The notes beneath the pieces were generated by a model. It was not told where the DNA came from and made no database searches. It saw only the letters and a list, made by a program, of their open reading frames with translations. Both the position numbers and the translations under genes were made by a program. A DNA stretch of 64,000 nucleotides, from the NCBI GenBank assembly GCA_023386635.1, contig JAEWJH010000041.1:1-64000 (forward strand), in the 5' to 3' direction. The stretch comes from Pseudomonadota bacterium (lineage in GTDB: Bacteria; Pseudomonadota; Alphaproteobacteria; Rhizobiales; Xanthobacteraceae). This document shows positions 34,901 to 44,987 of the stretch, in pieces (the stretch's first letter is position 1; each line of letters begins with the position of its first letter).

Positions 34901-36139
34901 TCACGGGCGGCGCACATACTGGAACAGCGCCGCGAGCACGATCACGGCGAGCCCTGCGGCCAGCGCCAGCGACACGTGAATGCCGGTCATCGCACCGACG
35001 AGCCCGACGGTGATGCCGCTGAACGCGCGCATGCCGAGGCTCGCCATGTTGAACAGACCGATGACGCGACCGCGGATATCGTTTGGCGCGTTGAGCTGCA
35101 CCAGCGTCTGCGCCATGGCGTTATAGGACAGTTCGAAAAAGCCGGCGACGAATAGCATCGCCAGCGCGAACGGATACGAGCCGGTCAGCGCGAAACCGAA
35201 CAGAGCGAGCGCCCACGCCGTCGCCAGGATGATCGCGGTGCGCGGCTTCGCATCCAGCACACGCCAGGACTCCAGCGCGAAGCCGGCGAGGATCGCGCCG
35301 AAAGCGTCTGCGGCGAGCAGCGCGCTGTAGGACACGCCGGGATCCCCGTGGCCGAGATCGATCGCGAAATTCGGCATCTGCGGATGATAGGCATTGCCGA
35401 CAAGAAACGACGTGCCGCCCGCGAGCAGGATCATCGACAGCAGCACGCGGTCGCCGGCGATGTCGCGGAAGGTGCGGATGAAATCGGCGAATCCGCGGAC
35501 CGCGCGCTGCGGCGCCTGCGCGATGGTGCGGAATTTCGGCCCATAAGGCGCGCCGATCAGCCACAGCAGCATCGGCAGATAGAACAACGTGTTAACGACG
35601 ATGCCGATCGACGTGCCGAGCGTCAGCATGATCAGCCCGCCCATCGCCGGGCCAACCAGCACGCCGAGATAGCGCGCGGTCGCGTTCAGCCGCACGGCGC
35701 TCGGTAGATCCTCCGGGCCGACGATGTCGTAGAGCAGCAACTGGTTCGGCGTCTGCCACAGCACGCCGGCGCAACCGTGGATCACCAGCAGCGCCATCGC
35801 CGCTTCCACCGTCAGCGTGTCGGTGATGAAGAAATAACCCCACCCCGCCGAGGCGGCGATGAACAGAGCCATGCCGCACTGGATGATCCGGCGGGGATCG
35901 AACTTGTCCGCGAGCGCACCGACCGCGACCGACAGCAGCAGGAACGGCAGCCAGTGCGACAGCACCGCAAAGCCGCCCAGCAAGGGCGACTCGAACTTCT
36001 GGTACATGACCCAGTAGCTGATCACGTGCTCGACATTGTCGGCCATCATCACCAGCACGTAGGAAACGAACTGGATCCGGTAACCGGGATGGCGGAAGGC
36101 CGAGAAGGACTGTCGGGCGGCAGGCGCCTGCGTCGTCAC
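34901..36139 (-). CDS. MFS transporter (EntS-like exporter family)
   Basis: A 412-residue, twelve-helix permease. It has A-L-A-D-K-F-D-P-R-R as the helix 2-3 loop, N-Q-L-L-L-Y-D-I-V, and N-A-P-N-D-I-R-G-R-V-I-G-L-F-N-M-A, as in MFS_3/EntS-type exporters. I favour the GTG at 36139 (V-T-T-Q-A-P-A), five bases after GAGG; upstream codons give non-conserved residues. Convergent with the oxidoreductase. Substrate unknown. Confidence 0.85.
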   Translation of the reverse strand: MTTQAPAARQSFSAFRHPGYRIQFVSYVLVMMADNVEHVISYWVMYQKFESPLLGGFAVLSHWLPFLLLSVAVGALADKFDPRRIIQCGMALFIAASAGWGYFFITDTLTVEAAMALLVIHGCAGVLWQTPNQLLLYDIVGPEDLPSAVRLNATARYLGVLVGPAMGGLIMLTLGTSIGIVVNTLFYLPMLLWLIGAPYGPKFRTIAQAPQRAVRGFADFIRTFRDIAGDRVLLSMILLAGGTSFLVGNAYHPQMPNFAIDLGHGDPGVSYSALLAADAFGAILAGFALESWRVLDAKPRTAIILATAWALALFGFALTGSYPFALAMLFVAGFFELSYNAMAQTLVQLNAPNDIRGRVIGLFNMASLGMRAFSGITVGLVGAMTGIHVSLALAAGLAVIVLAALFQYVRRP

Positions 36140-36278
36140 GAAAACCTCGAATGATTGAAAGAGCGGCGGAACGGTCTCTCTACACATGCCGCCGGGGCGC
36201 GGGAGTAAACGCCGGCCCACAGCGGCGTTTCAAGGCTGGGCCGCGCTATGGGATCATGCAGATTTGCCGTGGCACCGA

Positions 36279-37472
36279 TCAGCGCGCGCGGCGAAGGCGC
36301 GACAAGCCTTTGATCGCCTGCAACGTCACCGCCGCGGCGCCGAGCGCGAGCGCGATGCCGGTGACGGCCGACCAGCCGCCAAGCCGCCAGCCTTCGCTGG
36401 CGAGCGCCGCACCGGCTGCACCGCCGGCAAACATCGACCCCATGAACAGCGTATTGATGCGCGATTGCGCTTCGGGCCTGAGCGCGAAGATGACGTACTG
36501 GTTCGCAACAATCGCGCCCTGCAAGCCGAGATCGAGCAAAGCCACGGCGATGGCAAACCCGATCAGGCTTTCCCACGTTCCGAGGATCACCCACGCCAGC
36601 AGGGTCACCACCGTGCCCAGCAGGATGGCGCTATAGGGGCCGCGACGATCCGACAGAAAGCCTGAGGCGGGCGTCGCCAAGACGCCGACCAGACCGAGGA
36701 TGCCGAACAGCCCGACGACATCGGCGCCGTAGCCGAACGGCGGATCCTGGAGCCGGAAGGCGATCACGGTCCAGAACATCGTGAACGCGCCGAAGATCAA
36801 AGCCTGCGTCATGGCGGCGAGCCGCAAATCCGGCAGGTCGCGCCAGAGCGTCGCCAGCGACGCGAGCAGTTGTCCGTAGCTTTGCCGGTTCTCCGACCGG
36901 CTGTGCGGCAATCGCAACGCCAGCACCGCCGCTGTCGCCAGCGCCAGCGGTGCGCCGAGCCAGAACATGGTGCGCCATCCGGCATAGGCCGCGACATAGC
37001 CCGCAAGCGGCCGGCTCAGGAAGATGCCCGTCACCAGCCCCGCCATCACGGTAGCAACCGCCATGCCGCGCGCCTGCGGTGCCGCAAGCGTCGCGGCGAA
37101 CGGCACGATCTGCTGCGCGACGGTGGCCGCCGCGCCGACGAACAGAGAAGCGAACACGAGCATCGCCGCATTGGGCGCGAAGCCTGCCAGCGTCAGCACC
37201 ACACCGAGCGCGAGGAACTGCATGACGATCAGCCGCCGGCGCTCGATCAGATCCCCCAGCGGCACCAGCAGCAGCAGGCCGACCGCATAGCCGAGCTGGG
37301 TCGCCATCGGGATGAGCCCGGTCAACGGCCCCGGCAGATCGCGCTCGATCAGACCGAGCATCGGCTGATTGTAATAGATATTCGCCACGGCGACGCCGGC
37401 GGCGGCGGCCATGACGAAGACCGGCGGCGCAGCGATGCCCGGCGATATCTGAGAATTGTCGGCTGAGGTCAT
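36279..37472 (-). CDS. MFS transporter, drug/arabinose-efflux type
   Basis: A 397-residue permease with twelve predicted helices. Markers: A-N-I-Y-Y-N-Q-P-M-L-G in helix 1, P-L-G-D-L-I-E-R-R-R in loop 2-3, and R-P-L-A-G-Y-V-A-A-Y-A-G-W-R-T-M-F-W in helix 5. This helix-1 motif is typical of a YnfM/AraJ-like subgroup. Same strand and 140 bases upstream of the other MFS gene, but with separate ribosome sites. Substrate unknown. Confidence 0.87.
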   Translation of the reverse strand: MTSADNSQISPGIAAPPVFVMAAAAGVAVANIYYNQPMLGLIERDLPGPLTGLIPMATQLGYAVGLLLLVPLGDLIERRRLIVMQFLALGVVLTLAGFAPNAAMLVFASLFVGAAATVAQQIVPFAATLAAPQARGMAVATVMAGLVTGIFLSRPLAGYVAAYAGWRTMFWLGAPLALATAAVLALRLPHSRSENRQSYGQLLASLATLWRDLPDLRLAAMTQALIFGAFTMFWTVIAFRLQDPPFGYGADVVGLFGILGLVGVLATPASGFLSDRRGPYSAILLGTVVTLLAWVILGTWESLIGFAIAVALLDLGLQGAIVANQYVIFALRPEAQSRINTLFMGSMFAGGAAGAALASEGWRLGGWSAVTGIALALGAAAVTLQAIKGLSRLRRAR

Positions 37473-37559
37473 GAAGGATATGAGGCGGAAGGGGATGCGC
37501 AGACCAGTTAGCGAACAAGTCCTCGCAGGGCAACAACCGCGCCGATTTGCGCCGACCCG

Positions 37560-38630
37560 TCAGGCAACCCTTGACGCTTCTCGACAATTCCTGCGCCCGG
37601 CCGCTTTCGCGGCATACAGCGCGCGGTCCGCTCTCGCGAAAACAGCCCGCGGCGCCTCGCCTTCCGTGAAGGCATAGCCAATGGACGCCCCGACCTGAAA
37701 CGTGTGACCCGAGCAGGTGATCGGGATCGCGGCGGCACCGATGATGAGCTGGGCGATACTTTCCATTCTTTGCCGGCTAAAGGGCCTGTCGATGAGCACG
37801 GCGAATTCATCGCCGCCGATACGCGCGATCAGATCCGCAAACTGGCAAAGCGTTGAAAGACGCCGCGCGATCTCGACGAGACACTCGTCACCGATCGCGT
37901 GCCCGAACTTGTCGTTGATGTCCTTGAAGCCATCGAGGTCGATGAGCATCAGAACTCCCGATGTCTCACCGCCGCAGATTTCGGAGAACCGGGTTTCAAA
38001 CTGGGCGCGGTTGGCGAGGCCGGTCATCACATCATGCTCGGCCAGGTAACGCATGTGCTCAAGCAGATGCTTTTCCTCGGTGATGTCCTGCTTGGTGCCG
38101 AACAACCGCACGGGCTCGCCGTTACGGCGCTCGACTGAAGCGCATATGCGAATCCATCGCTTCTCGGACCTGGCGGGGTGAATCTCCGCATCGAGCAGGA
38201 AGCCGGTGCCCGTCGCTATCGCTTGGGAGCGGACCTTCTCGAGACGCGCAAGCGACTCCTCCGAATAGCGCGTGATGATGTCGCGGCGGATAATTCCGCT
38301 TCTATAGTCGCGGCCGAAAAGATCGTAGGTGCCCCGGCTCCAGGTCAATCTCTCGCTGGGCAAATCGCACTGCCATATGCCCATCCGGGCAGGAACGGAG
38401 GCTCGCTCGAAAATCTCCGCCCTCGTCAGAGCGGCTTCGGCCTGCCGAAGCAAACGGGATTGCTGCTCGACCTGTGCACGCAATTGCCAAACGGCCTTTG
38501 CATCGAACCGATCGAGCAACGCGCCGCGCAAACGGCTCAGGAGAGAATAGAGCTTCGGCGGCTGCGGGCGATCAAGGTCTGAACCGGGGCGAACAGACCC
38601 ACATTGTAACTGATCCCCCGGACTCTCCAT
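37560..38630 (-). CDS. PAS-GGDEF diguanylate cyclase
   Basis: About 356 residues. An N-terminal coiled segment (Q-L-R-A-Q-V-E-Q-Q-S-R-L-L-R-Q-A-E-A) precedes a PAS domain with PAC motif (R-L-F-G-T-K-Q-D-I-T-E-E-K). The GGDEF domain shows D-V-M-T-G-L-A-N-R, L-I-D-L-D-G-F-K-D-I-N-D and the active loop R-I-G-G-D-E-F-A-V-L, so it should make c-di-GMP. The inhibitory R-x-x-D site reads Q-F-A-D, so product feedback may be lost. No membrane span. Start ATG 38630 or GTG 38642. Confidence 0.9.
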   Translation of the reverse strand: MESPGDQLQCGSVRPGSDLDRPQPPKLYSLLSRLRGALLDRFDAKAVWQLRAQVEQQSRLLRQAEAALTRAEIFERASVPARMGIWQCDLPSERLTWSRGTYDLFGRDYRSGIIRRDIITRYSEESLARLEKVRSQAIATGTGFLLDAEIHPARSEKRWIRICASVERRNGEPVRLFGTKQDITEEKHLLEHMRYLAEHDVMTGLANRAQFETRFSEICGGETSGVLMLIDLDGFKDINDKFGHAIGDECLVEIARRLSTLCQFADLIARIGGDEFAVLIDRPFSRQRMESIAQLIIGAAAIPITCSGHTFQVGASIGYAFTEGEAPRAVFARADRALYAAKAAGRRNCREASRVA

Positions 38631-38642
38631 GCCGGTCCCCAC

Positions 38643-38823
38643 GCCTGGCGATAAACATTATTGAATAGTGTCTATCACCGAAGGCATTAACCGAGCGTAA
38701 GCACCCTGACCTCGCCCATCGTCGAAGTTCCATGATTTCGCGCGCCGCGTTACCGCGTGAACGGCAACGGCCGGAGCGCCACCCGTCATCAAGATCGCGC
38801 CGCCCCAGAGGCTCTCTGAGCCT
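38643..38823. other. Intergenic region between GGDEF gene and secA
   Basis: About 180 bases. It follows the secA stop and precedes the cyclase gene on the same strand. No gene or clear terminator with a T-tract is seen. Confidence 0.4.
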
Positions 38824-41616
38824 CTAGGCGTACCGTCCATGGCAATGCTTGTACTTCTTGCCGGAGCCGCACGGGCAGACTTCGTTGCGGCCGACCTTGC
38901 CCCAGGTCGAGGGGTCCTTGGGATTGCGCGATGCCGGATCGACAGCGTCATCGGATGTCGCGAGGCTGACGCGGGCAAGCGCCATCTCGTCTTCACCCGT
39001 TGTCGGGTCGATCTTGTGCGCTTCCATATAGGGAAGCTCCTGCGCATCGTCCTCGGGACGCTGCACCACTTCGACGCGCATCAGCTGCGCCGTCACCGCC
39101 TCGCGCATGCGCAGCACAAGACTCTCGAACAACGCGAAGGCTTCCGCCTTGTATTCGTTGAGCGGGTCGCGCTGGCCGTAGCCGCGAAGGCCGATCACCT
39201 GGCGCAGATGCTCGAGCATGATGATGTGCTCGCGCCACAGATGATCGAGCGTCTGCAGCAGGATCGACTTCTCGACGTAACGCATCACCTCGGGGCCGTA
39301 TTGCGCGGCCTTGCGCGCCATCCACTCGTCCGCCTGCTTGGTGATGCGCTCGCGGACCTCCTCGTCGGCGATGCCTTCTTCCTTGGCCCACTCATAAACC
39401 GGCGGATCGATGGTGAGAATCTCCCGCACCGCCTTGTCGAGGCCGGCGACGTCCCACTGTTCCGGATAGGCATTCTCCGGAATGTGCTTGGAGACGAGTT
39501 GGTCGATCACCTCGTGGCGCATGTCGGTGACGGTCTGCTCGGCATTGTCGTCGCGCATCAGTTCGAGGCGCTGCTCGAAGATCACCTTGCGCTGGTCGTT
39601 CGACACGTCGTCGAACTTGAGCACGTTCTTGCGCGCGTCGAAGTTGCGCGCTTCCACCTTCTGCTGCGCCTTTTCCAGCGCTTTGTTGATCCAGGGGTGG
39701 ATGATCGCCTCGCCTTCCTTGAGGCCGAGCTTCTGCAGCATGCCGTCGAGCTTGCCGGAGCCGAAGATGCGCATCAGGTCGTCTTCGAGCGACAGGAAGA
39801 ACTTGGAATGACCCGGATCGCCCTGACGGCCGGAACGGCCGCGCAACTGGTTGTCGATGCGGCGGCTTTCGTGGCGCTCGGTGCCGAGCACGAAAAGCCC
39901 GCCGGCCGCCAGCGCCTTTTCCTTCAGCCGCGCTACCTGCGCGCGGATCGCCGCGGCGCGCGGATCGCGGTCACGCTCGCCCCAGTCGGCGATGTCGGCG
40001 ATCTCCTGGCGGATGCGCATGTCGGCGCTGCCGCCGAGCTGAATGTCGGTGCCGCGGCCCGCCATGTTGGTGGCGATAGTCACCGCGCCCGGCACGCCGG
40101 CCTGCGAAACGATAAAGGCTTCCTGCTCGTGATAGCGCGCGTTGAGGATCGCGAAGACCTTGGTTTTCGTCGCGCCCTCGTCGCCGGAATAGAGCGTCGC
40201 AAACGCATTGGGGTCGCTGAAGTCGTGCTGCTCCCAGCCCTTCGCCTTCAAGGCATCGGCAAGCTGCTCCGATTTCTCGATCGAGGTGGTGCCGACCAGC
40301 ACCGGCTGGCCGCGTTTCTTGCAGTCCTCGATCAGTTCGATCACCGCGTGGTTCTTTTCCGCATTGGTGCGGTAGACCTCGTCATCGTCATCGATGCGCG
40401 CGACCGGCAGGTTGGTCGGGATCTCGAGCACTTCGAGCCCGTAGATATCCATGAACTCGTCCGCTTCGGTGAGCGCCGTGCCGGTCATGCCGGCGAGCTT
40501 CTCGTACATGCGGAAATAGTTCTGGAAGGTGATGCTGGCGAGCGTCTGGTTTTCCGGCTGGATCGGCTGGCGCTCTTTCGCTTCCAGCGCCTGGTGCAGA
40601 CCTTCCGAATAGCGCCGGCCCGGCATCATGCGGCCGGTGAACTCGTCGATGATGACGACCTCGCCGTTGCGCACGATGTAGTCCTTGTCGCGCTGGAACA
40701 GCTTGTGCGCGCGCAGCGCCTGATTGACGTGATGCACCACCGAGACGTTCTCGACGTCGTAGAGCGAACCGCCCTTGAGCTGTCCGGCCTCGCGCAGCAT
40801 CGTCTCCATCTTTTCCATGCCGGCTTCGGTCATGGTGACGGCGCGCTGCTTCTCGTCGACCTCGTAATCGCTGGCATCGAGCCTCGGAATGAAGGCGTCG
40901 ATGGTGTTGTAGAATTCCGAACGGTCGTCGAGCGGGCCGGAAATGATCAGCGGCGTGCGCGCTTCGTCGATCAGGATCGAATCGACTTCGTCGACGATGG
41001 CGAAGGCGTGGCCACGCTGGACCATGTCCTCCAGCCGGTACTTCATGTTGTCGCGCAGATAGTCGAAGCCGAGTTCGTTGTTGGTGCCGTAGGTCACGTC
41101 GCAGGCGTAAGCGGCCTTGCGTTCCTCATCGTCCATGCCGTGGACGATGACGCCCGTGGTTAGACCCAGAAACTTGTAGATCTGCCCCATCCATTCGCTG
41201 TCGCGCTTGGCGAGGTAGTCGTTGACGGTGACCACATGCACGCCGCGGCTGGCGAGCGCATTGAGATAGACCGGCAGGGTCGCCACCAGCGTCTTGCCTT
41301 CGCCGGTGCGCATCTCGGCGATGCGGCCCTCATGCAGCACCATGCCGCCGATCAACTGCACGTCGAAATGCCGCTGGCCGAGCGTGCGTTTGGCGGCCTC
41401 GCGGACGGTGGCGAAGGCCGGAACCAGGAGGTCGTCGAGGCTCTTGCCAGCCTCGAGCTGCTGGCGGAAATCGGCGGTCCGTGCGCGCAGCGCCTCGTCG
41501 GACAACGCCGCGATCTCCGGCTCCAGCGCATTGATCGCGGCAACGCGGGGATTATAGGTGCGAATCCGGCGGTCGTTTGCCGAACCAAAAATCTTGCGGG
41601 CTACTGCGCCGAGCAT
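38824..41616 (-). CDS. secA: Preprotein translocase ATPase SecA
   Basis: A 930-residue motor for Sec export. It has the nucleotide-binding motif [23 protein letters not shown], the second nucleotide domain N-M-A-G-R-G-T-D-I, and [10 protein letters not shown]. The C-terminus ends with the zinc-binding SecB-contact motif [13 protein letters not shown]. Length is typical for alphaproteobacteria. Divergent from the parvulin gene. Confidence 0.98.
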   Translation of the reverse strand: MLGAVARKIFGSANDRRIRTYNPRVAAINALEPEIAALSDEALRARTADFRQQLEAGKSLDDLLVPAFATVREAAKRTLGQRHFDVQLIGGMVLHEGRIAEMRTGEGKTLVATLPVYLNALASRGVHVVTVNDYLAKRDSEWMGQIYKFLGLTTGVIVHGMDDEERKAAYACDVTYGTNNELGFDYLRDNMKYRLEDMVQRGHAFAIVDEVDSILIDEARTPLIISGPLDDRSEFYNTIDAFIPRLDASDYEVDEKQRAVTMTEAGMEKMETMLREAGQLKGGSLYDVENVSVVHHVNQALRAHKLFQRDKDYIVRNGEVVIIDEFTGRMMPGRRYSEGLHQALEAKERQPIQPENQTLASITFQNYFRMYEKLAGMTGTALTEADEFMDIYGLEVLEIPTNLPVARIDDDDEVYRTNAEKNHAVIELIEDCKKRGQPVLVGTTSIEKSEQLADALKAKGWEQHDFSDPNAFATLYSGDEGATKTKVFAILNARYHEQEAFIVSQAGVPGAVTIATNMAGRGTDIQLGGSADMRIRQEIADIADWGERDRDPRAAAIRAQVARLKEKALAAGGLFVLGTERHESRRIDNQLRGRSGRQGDPGHSKFFLSLEDDLMRIFGSGKLDGMLQKLGLKEGEAIIHPWINKALEKAQQKVEARNFDARKNVLKFDDVSNDQRKVIFEQRLELMRDDNAEQTVTDMRHEVIDQLVSKHIPENAYPEQWDVAGLDKAVREILTIDPPVYEWAKEEGIADEEVRERITKQADEWMARKAAQYGPEVMRYVEKSILLQTLDHLWREHIIMLEHLRQVIGLRGYGQRDPLNEYKAEAFALFESLVLRMREAVTAQLMRVEVVQRPEDDAQELPYMEAHKIDPTTGEDEMALARVSLATSDDAVDPASRNPKDPSTWGKVGRNEVCPCGSGKKYKHCHGRYA

Positions 41617-42035
41617 GAATGTCCTTAACCTTTGCCGCTAATCTGATGCCGCCAACCCGACCCAAGCCTCCGCCGCCCAACCGGGCTCGCCCTGGGGCGA
41701 CCGGAAATGCGGCATTTTCAACGCCATAGACGTGCGTGGGGGCACGCGGAGGCAGGTCCCGGCGAGAGATAGGAGTGGGTCAAACCCTTGTCAATTGGCC
41801 GGTTTCACGCGACCGGGCGCCTGGTTAAGCCCCCGGCCGAGCGTCCCGTTAAGTGCCGGACCCGCCTTCGGTTCCATAGCAGGTCGGACGCATGCGGATC
41901 ACCGGGTCCAGCCGGCCATTGCAAAGCCATGATCGTTAGGCGAGTGTCCCGCGCCGTCCTCGTGGCGGCCATCACTGGACCGACTGTTACAGCCGTCCCT
42001 TACCGCCCAAAACCCTGACCGACAGGTCGAACCTT
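41617..42035. other. Promoter region between secA and the parvulin gene
   Basis: About 420 bases between divergent genes with no recognisable ORF or RNA. Long GC-rich stretches but no clear hairpin-T terminator. Promoters for both genes are expected here. Confidence 0.4.
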
Positions 42036-42899
42036 ATGGATCGCGTCATGCTTTCGCGCACGCTGCCCGCCGCCGCTGCGGCCCTTGTCCTGCTCGCCTC
42101 CGCCCTTCCGGCGCTGGCGCAGGACGACCCCGTTCTGGCCAAGGTCAATGGCGTCGAGATCCGCCAGAGCGACGTCGCCCTCGCCGAGGAAGAGGCCGGC
42201 GGCCAGCTTCCGGCCATGGCGCCGGACGCCAAGCGCGACTACCTCGTCGCCTTCCTCGGCGACATGATCGTCGTCGCGCAGGCGGCCGAGAAGCAGAAGA
42301 TCGCCGACACCGCCGAGTTCAAGCGCCGCCTCGCCTTCAACCGCAACCGTCTGCTGATGGACGAGATGCTGCAGAAGGAAGGCAAAGCCGCCCTCACCGA
42401 CGCCGCGCTGCGCAAGGTCTATGACGAGGCCGTCAAGCAGATGGGCGACGAGCAGGAAGTCCGCGCCCGCCACATCCTGGTGGAGACCGAGGACCAGGCC
42501 AAGGAAATCGTCGCCGAGCTGAAGAAGGGCGCGAATTTCGAAGAGCTTGCCAAGACCAAGTCCAAGGATCCGGGCGCGGCCGCGCAGGGCGGCGATCTCG
42601 GCTACTTCACCAAGGAGCAGATGGTCCCCGAATTCGCCGACGCCGCCTTCAAGATGGAAAAGGGCCAGGTGTCCGATCCGGTGAAGAGCCAGTTCGGCTG
42701 GCACATCATCCGCGTCGAGGACAAGCGCAAGAAGCCGGCGCCGGAGTTCGATGCCGTCAAGTCGCAGCTCGAAACCTACGTCACCCGCAAGGCGCAGGCC
42801 GATCTCGTCACCAAGCTGCGCGACAGCGCCAAGATCGAGCGGCTCGACAAGAAGGACGACGCCAAACCGGCGGATGCGAAGCCGGTGGATAAGAAGTAA
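42036..42899 (+). CDS. Periplasmic peptidyl-prolyl cis-trans isomerase (parvulin/PpiC type)
   Basis: A 287-residue secreted chaperone. A signal peptide of about 29 residues ends A-L-A-Q-D-D. An N-terminal SurA-like helical part follows. The parvulin domain (about 140-235) has V-R-A-R-H-I-L-V-E-T, A-K-T-K-S-K-D-P-G-A-A-A-Q-G-G-D-L-G-Y-F and F-G-W-H-I-I-R-V-E-D. The tail is Lys/Asp/Ala-rich. The secA-parvulin-argJ arrangement is common in Rhizobiales. Confidence 0.93.
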   Translation: MDRVMLSRTLPAAAAALVLLASALPALAQDDPVLAKVNGVEIRQSDVALAEEEAGGQLPAMAPDAKRDYLVAFLGDMIVVAQAAEKQKIADTAEFKRRLAFNRNRLLMDEMLQKEGKAALTDAALRKVYDEAVKQMGDEQEVRARHILVETEDQAKEIVAELKKGANFEELAKTKSKDPGAAAQGGDLGYFTKEQMVPEFADAAFKMEKGQVSDPVKSQFGWHIIRVEDKRKKPAPEFDAVKSQLETYVTRKAQADLVTKLRDSAKIERLDKKDDAKPADAKPVDKK

Positions 42900-42933
42900 G
42901 CGCGACACGCGCAACAAATCGATGCCGAATGTC

Positions 42934-42956
42934 ATGGCCGGGCTTGTCCCGGCCAT
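42934..42956. repeat. Dispersed palindromic repeat, copy 1
   Basis: ATGGCCGGG (42934-42942) pairs with CCCGGCCAT (42948-42956) around CTTGT. The same stem occurs at 54643-54666 and 60824-60847 in other intergenic gaps. It lies after the parvulin stop and could act as a terminator. Confidence 0.75.
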
Positions 42957-43029
42957 GTTGCTTATGGAATGACGGTGGCGAGCCGCGGACGCCGATCCCG
43001 CTGCGTCCGGCCGCATACGGAAGACCGTC

Positions 43030-44277
43030 ATGGCTGCCTCCTCGCCCGTTTCCCCGCTCGCGCCCACCTCCGTTCCGGACATGCCGGCGATCGCCGGTGT
43101 CAGGCTCGCCACCGCCGCCGCCGGTATCCGCTACAAGGGCCGCACCGACGTGCTGCTGGTGCTGATGGACAAGGGCACGACCGCGGCCGGCGTCTACACC
43201 CGCTCGAAATGTCCGTCGGCGCCGGTCGAATGGTGCCGCAAGATTCTCAAGGGCGGCAAAGCGCGCGCGCTGGTGGTCAACTCGGGTAACGCCAACGCGT
43301 TCACCGGCAAGAGCGGCCGCGACGCGACCAAGCTCACCGCCGACATCGCCGCCAAGGCCGCCGGCTGCAAGCCCGGTGACATCTTCCTCGCGTCGACCGG
43401 CGTGATCGGCGAGCCGCTCGATGCGCGCAAATTTCAGGGCGTGATGGGCGATCTCGTCGCGCAGGCTGCGCCGGGCGCGTTCCTCGATGCGGCCAGGGCG
43501 ATCATGACCACCGACACGTTTCCGAAGGTGGCGACCGCCAAGGTGAAGCTCGGCGGCGCCACCGTCACCATCGCCGGCATCGCCAAGGGCGCCGGCATGA
43601 TCGCGCCGGACATGGCGACGATGCTGTCGTTCGTGTTCACCGATGCGCCGATCGCCGCGCCAGCGCTGCAGAAAATTCTCAGCGAGACCGTCACCGACAC
43701 CTTCAACGCGGTGACCATCGACGGCGACACCTCGACTTCCGATACGCTGATGGCGTTCGCCACCGGCGCCGCGGCAGCGAAAGGCGCGCCACGCATCAGC
43801 AAGGCGTCGGACAAACGGCTCGCTGCGTTCCGTAAGGCCTTTGCCGATGTGCTCGCCGATCTGTCCGAACAGGTCGCCCGCGACGGCGAAGGCGCGCGCA
43901 AGCTGATCGAGATCACCGTCGAGGGCGCGAAGTCGAAAGCCTCGGCGCGACGCATCGCCATGTCGATCGGCAATTCGCCGCTGGTGAAGACGGCGATCGC
44001 CGGCGAGGACGCCAATTGGGGCCGCGTCGTCATGGCGGTCGGCAAGGCCGGCGAGCCGGCCGACCGCGACAAGCTGTCGATCTGGTTCGGCGGCATCCGC
44101 GTCGCGCACAAGGGCGCGCGCGATCCCAATTACGACGAAGCCAGGGTCTCGGCGCGGATGAAGGAGCCGAAGATTTTGCTGAAGGTGAATCTGGGCCTGG
44201 GCACCGGCCGCGACCGCGTGCTGACCTGCGATCTCACCAAGGAATATGTGGCGATCAACGGCGACTACCGGTCGTGA
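43030..44277 (+). CDS. argJ: Bifunctional ornithine acetyltransferase/N-acetylglutamate synthase
   Basis: A 415-residue self-cleaving enzyme of arginine synthesis that recycles the acetyl group from N-acetylornithine to glutamate. The cleavage site is [10 protein letters not shown], with Thr near residue 197 becoming the nucleophile of the beta chain. Other marks: [26 protein letters not shown] and E-D-A-N-W-G-R. Ends [10 protein letters not shown] as usual. GGAAGA ribosome site. Confidence 0.97.
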   Translation: MAASSPVSPLAPTSVPDMPAIAGVRLATAAAGIRYKGRTDVLLVLMDKGTTAAGVYTRSKCPSAPVEWCRKILKGGKARALVVNSGNANAFTGKSGRDATKLTADIAAKAAGCKPGDIFLASTGVIGEPLDARKFQGVMGDLVAQAAPGAFLDAARAIMTTDTFPKVATAKVKLGGATVTIAGIAKGAGMIAPDMATMLSFVFTDAPIAAPALQKILSETVTDTFNAVTIDGDTSTSDTLMAFATGAAAAKGAPRISKASDKRLAAFRKAFADVLADLSEQVARDGEGARKLIEITVEGAKSKASARRIAMSIGNSPLVKTAIAGEDANWGRVVMAVGKAGEPADRDKLSIWFGGIRVAHKGARDPNYDEARVSARMKEPKILLKVNLGLGTGRDRVLTCDLTKEYVAINGDYRS

Positions 44278-44308
44278 CCGCGGGGTTAAGGCTTGCTTAA
44301 CAGCGGTC
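44276..44308 (+). terminator. Hairpin overlapping the argJ stop
   Basis: GACCGC (44276-44281) pairs with GCGGTC (44303-44308) and an inner GTTAAG (44285-44290) pairs with CTTAAC (44296-44301). The argJ stop codon overlaps the first arm. No T-tract. Confidence 0.35.
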
Positions 44309-44375
44309 GCGTCGCGATTGTTCCAATCGTCAAAACCTCCTTAAGCACTTGTCATCTAGGGTCGGAGCCACGGCC

Positions 44376-44780
44376 GTGAGCATGAGAACCGTTCTTGTTG
44401 CGGCCTGCGCCCTCGTCGATGCGGATGGCCGCGTGCTCCTGGCACAGCGCCCGCCCGGCAAGCCGATGGCGGGACTGTGGGAGTTTCCTGGCGGCAAGGT
44501 CGAGCCCGGCGAGCGGCCGGAGGAAACACTCATTCGGGAATTGCGGGAGGAGCTTGGATTAGCCGTCAGTGAGCCATGCCTCGCGCCGCTGACCTTCGCC
44601 AGCCACGTCTATCCGGACTTCCATCTGCTGATGCCGCTTTATGTGTGCCGGCGCTGGGAGGGCATCGCGCGCCCGCTGGAAGGACAGGAGCTGACCTGGG
44701 TCAAGCCGAGCCGGCTTCGGGATTATCCGATGCCGCCAGCCGACGAACCGCTGGTGGCGCATCTGGTGACGCTTCTCTGA
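44376..44780 (+). CDS. mutT: NUDIX hydrolase, MutT-type 8-oxo-dGTP diphosphatase
   Basis: A 134-residue enzyme that sanitises oxidised dGTP. The Nudix box is exact: G-G-K-V-E-P-G-E-R-P-E-E-T-L-I-R-E-L-R-E-E-L-G-L. L-W-E-F-P and P-L-E-G-Q-E-L-T-W-V are MutT-like. I place the start at GTG 44376, nine bases after GGAG; an ATG at 44382 is an alternative. Confidence 0.92.
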   Translation: MSMRTVLVAACALVDADGRVLLAQRPPGKPMAGLWEFPGGKVEPGERPEETLIRELREELGLAVSEPCLAPLTFASHVYPDFHLLMPLYVCRRWEGIARPLEGQELTWVKPSRLRDYPMPPADEPLVAHLVTLL

Positions 44781-44808
44781 TCCTCCCTCCATGAGAGGAA
44801 TTGCGCCG

Positions 44809-44985
44809 ATGAAGACCCGCCTTCGCCTGCTTTCGTCGCGATTTGCGCATGACACGCGCGGCGCGACCGCGATCGAATACTCCATCATCGCCGCGGGGAT
44901 CGCCTGCGCCGTTGCCGCGGTCGTCACCTCGATCGGCACCTCGGTGAACGCGATGTTCGTCTCGTTGTCCGACGCGATGAAATAG
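44809..44985 (+). CDS. Flp/Fap-type pilin subunit
   Basis: A 58-residue prepilin: basic leader (M-K-T-R-L-R-L-L-S-S-R-F-A-H-D), then G-A-T-A-I-E-Y-S-I-I-A-A-G-I-A. The G-A-T-A-I-E-Y segment is the TadV-type prepilin peptidase site with the conserved Glu5/Tyr6 of Flp pilins, followed by a hydrophobic helix. Start 44809 follows GAGAGGAA at 8 bases. No tad/cpa genes are nearby, so this pilin is separate from its assembly operon. Confidence 0.85.
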   Translation: MKTRLRLLSSRFAHDTRGATAIEYSIIAAGIACAVAAVVTSIGTSVNAMFVSLSDAMK

Positions 44986-44987
44986 CA

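Noticed and set aside
38839..41163. A 774-codon open frame on the plus strand
   Set aside because: It lies fully antisense to secA, whose protein is unmistakable. Long antisense frames are expected in GC-rich genes, and its translation has no family features.
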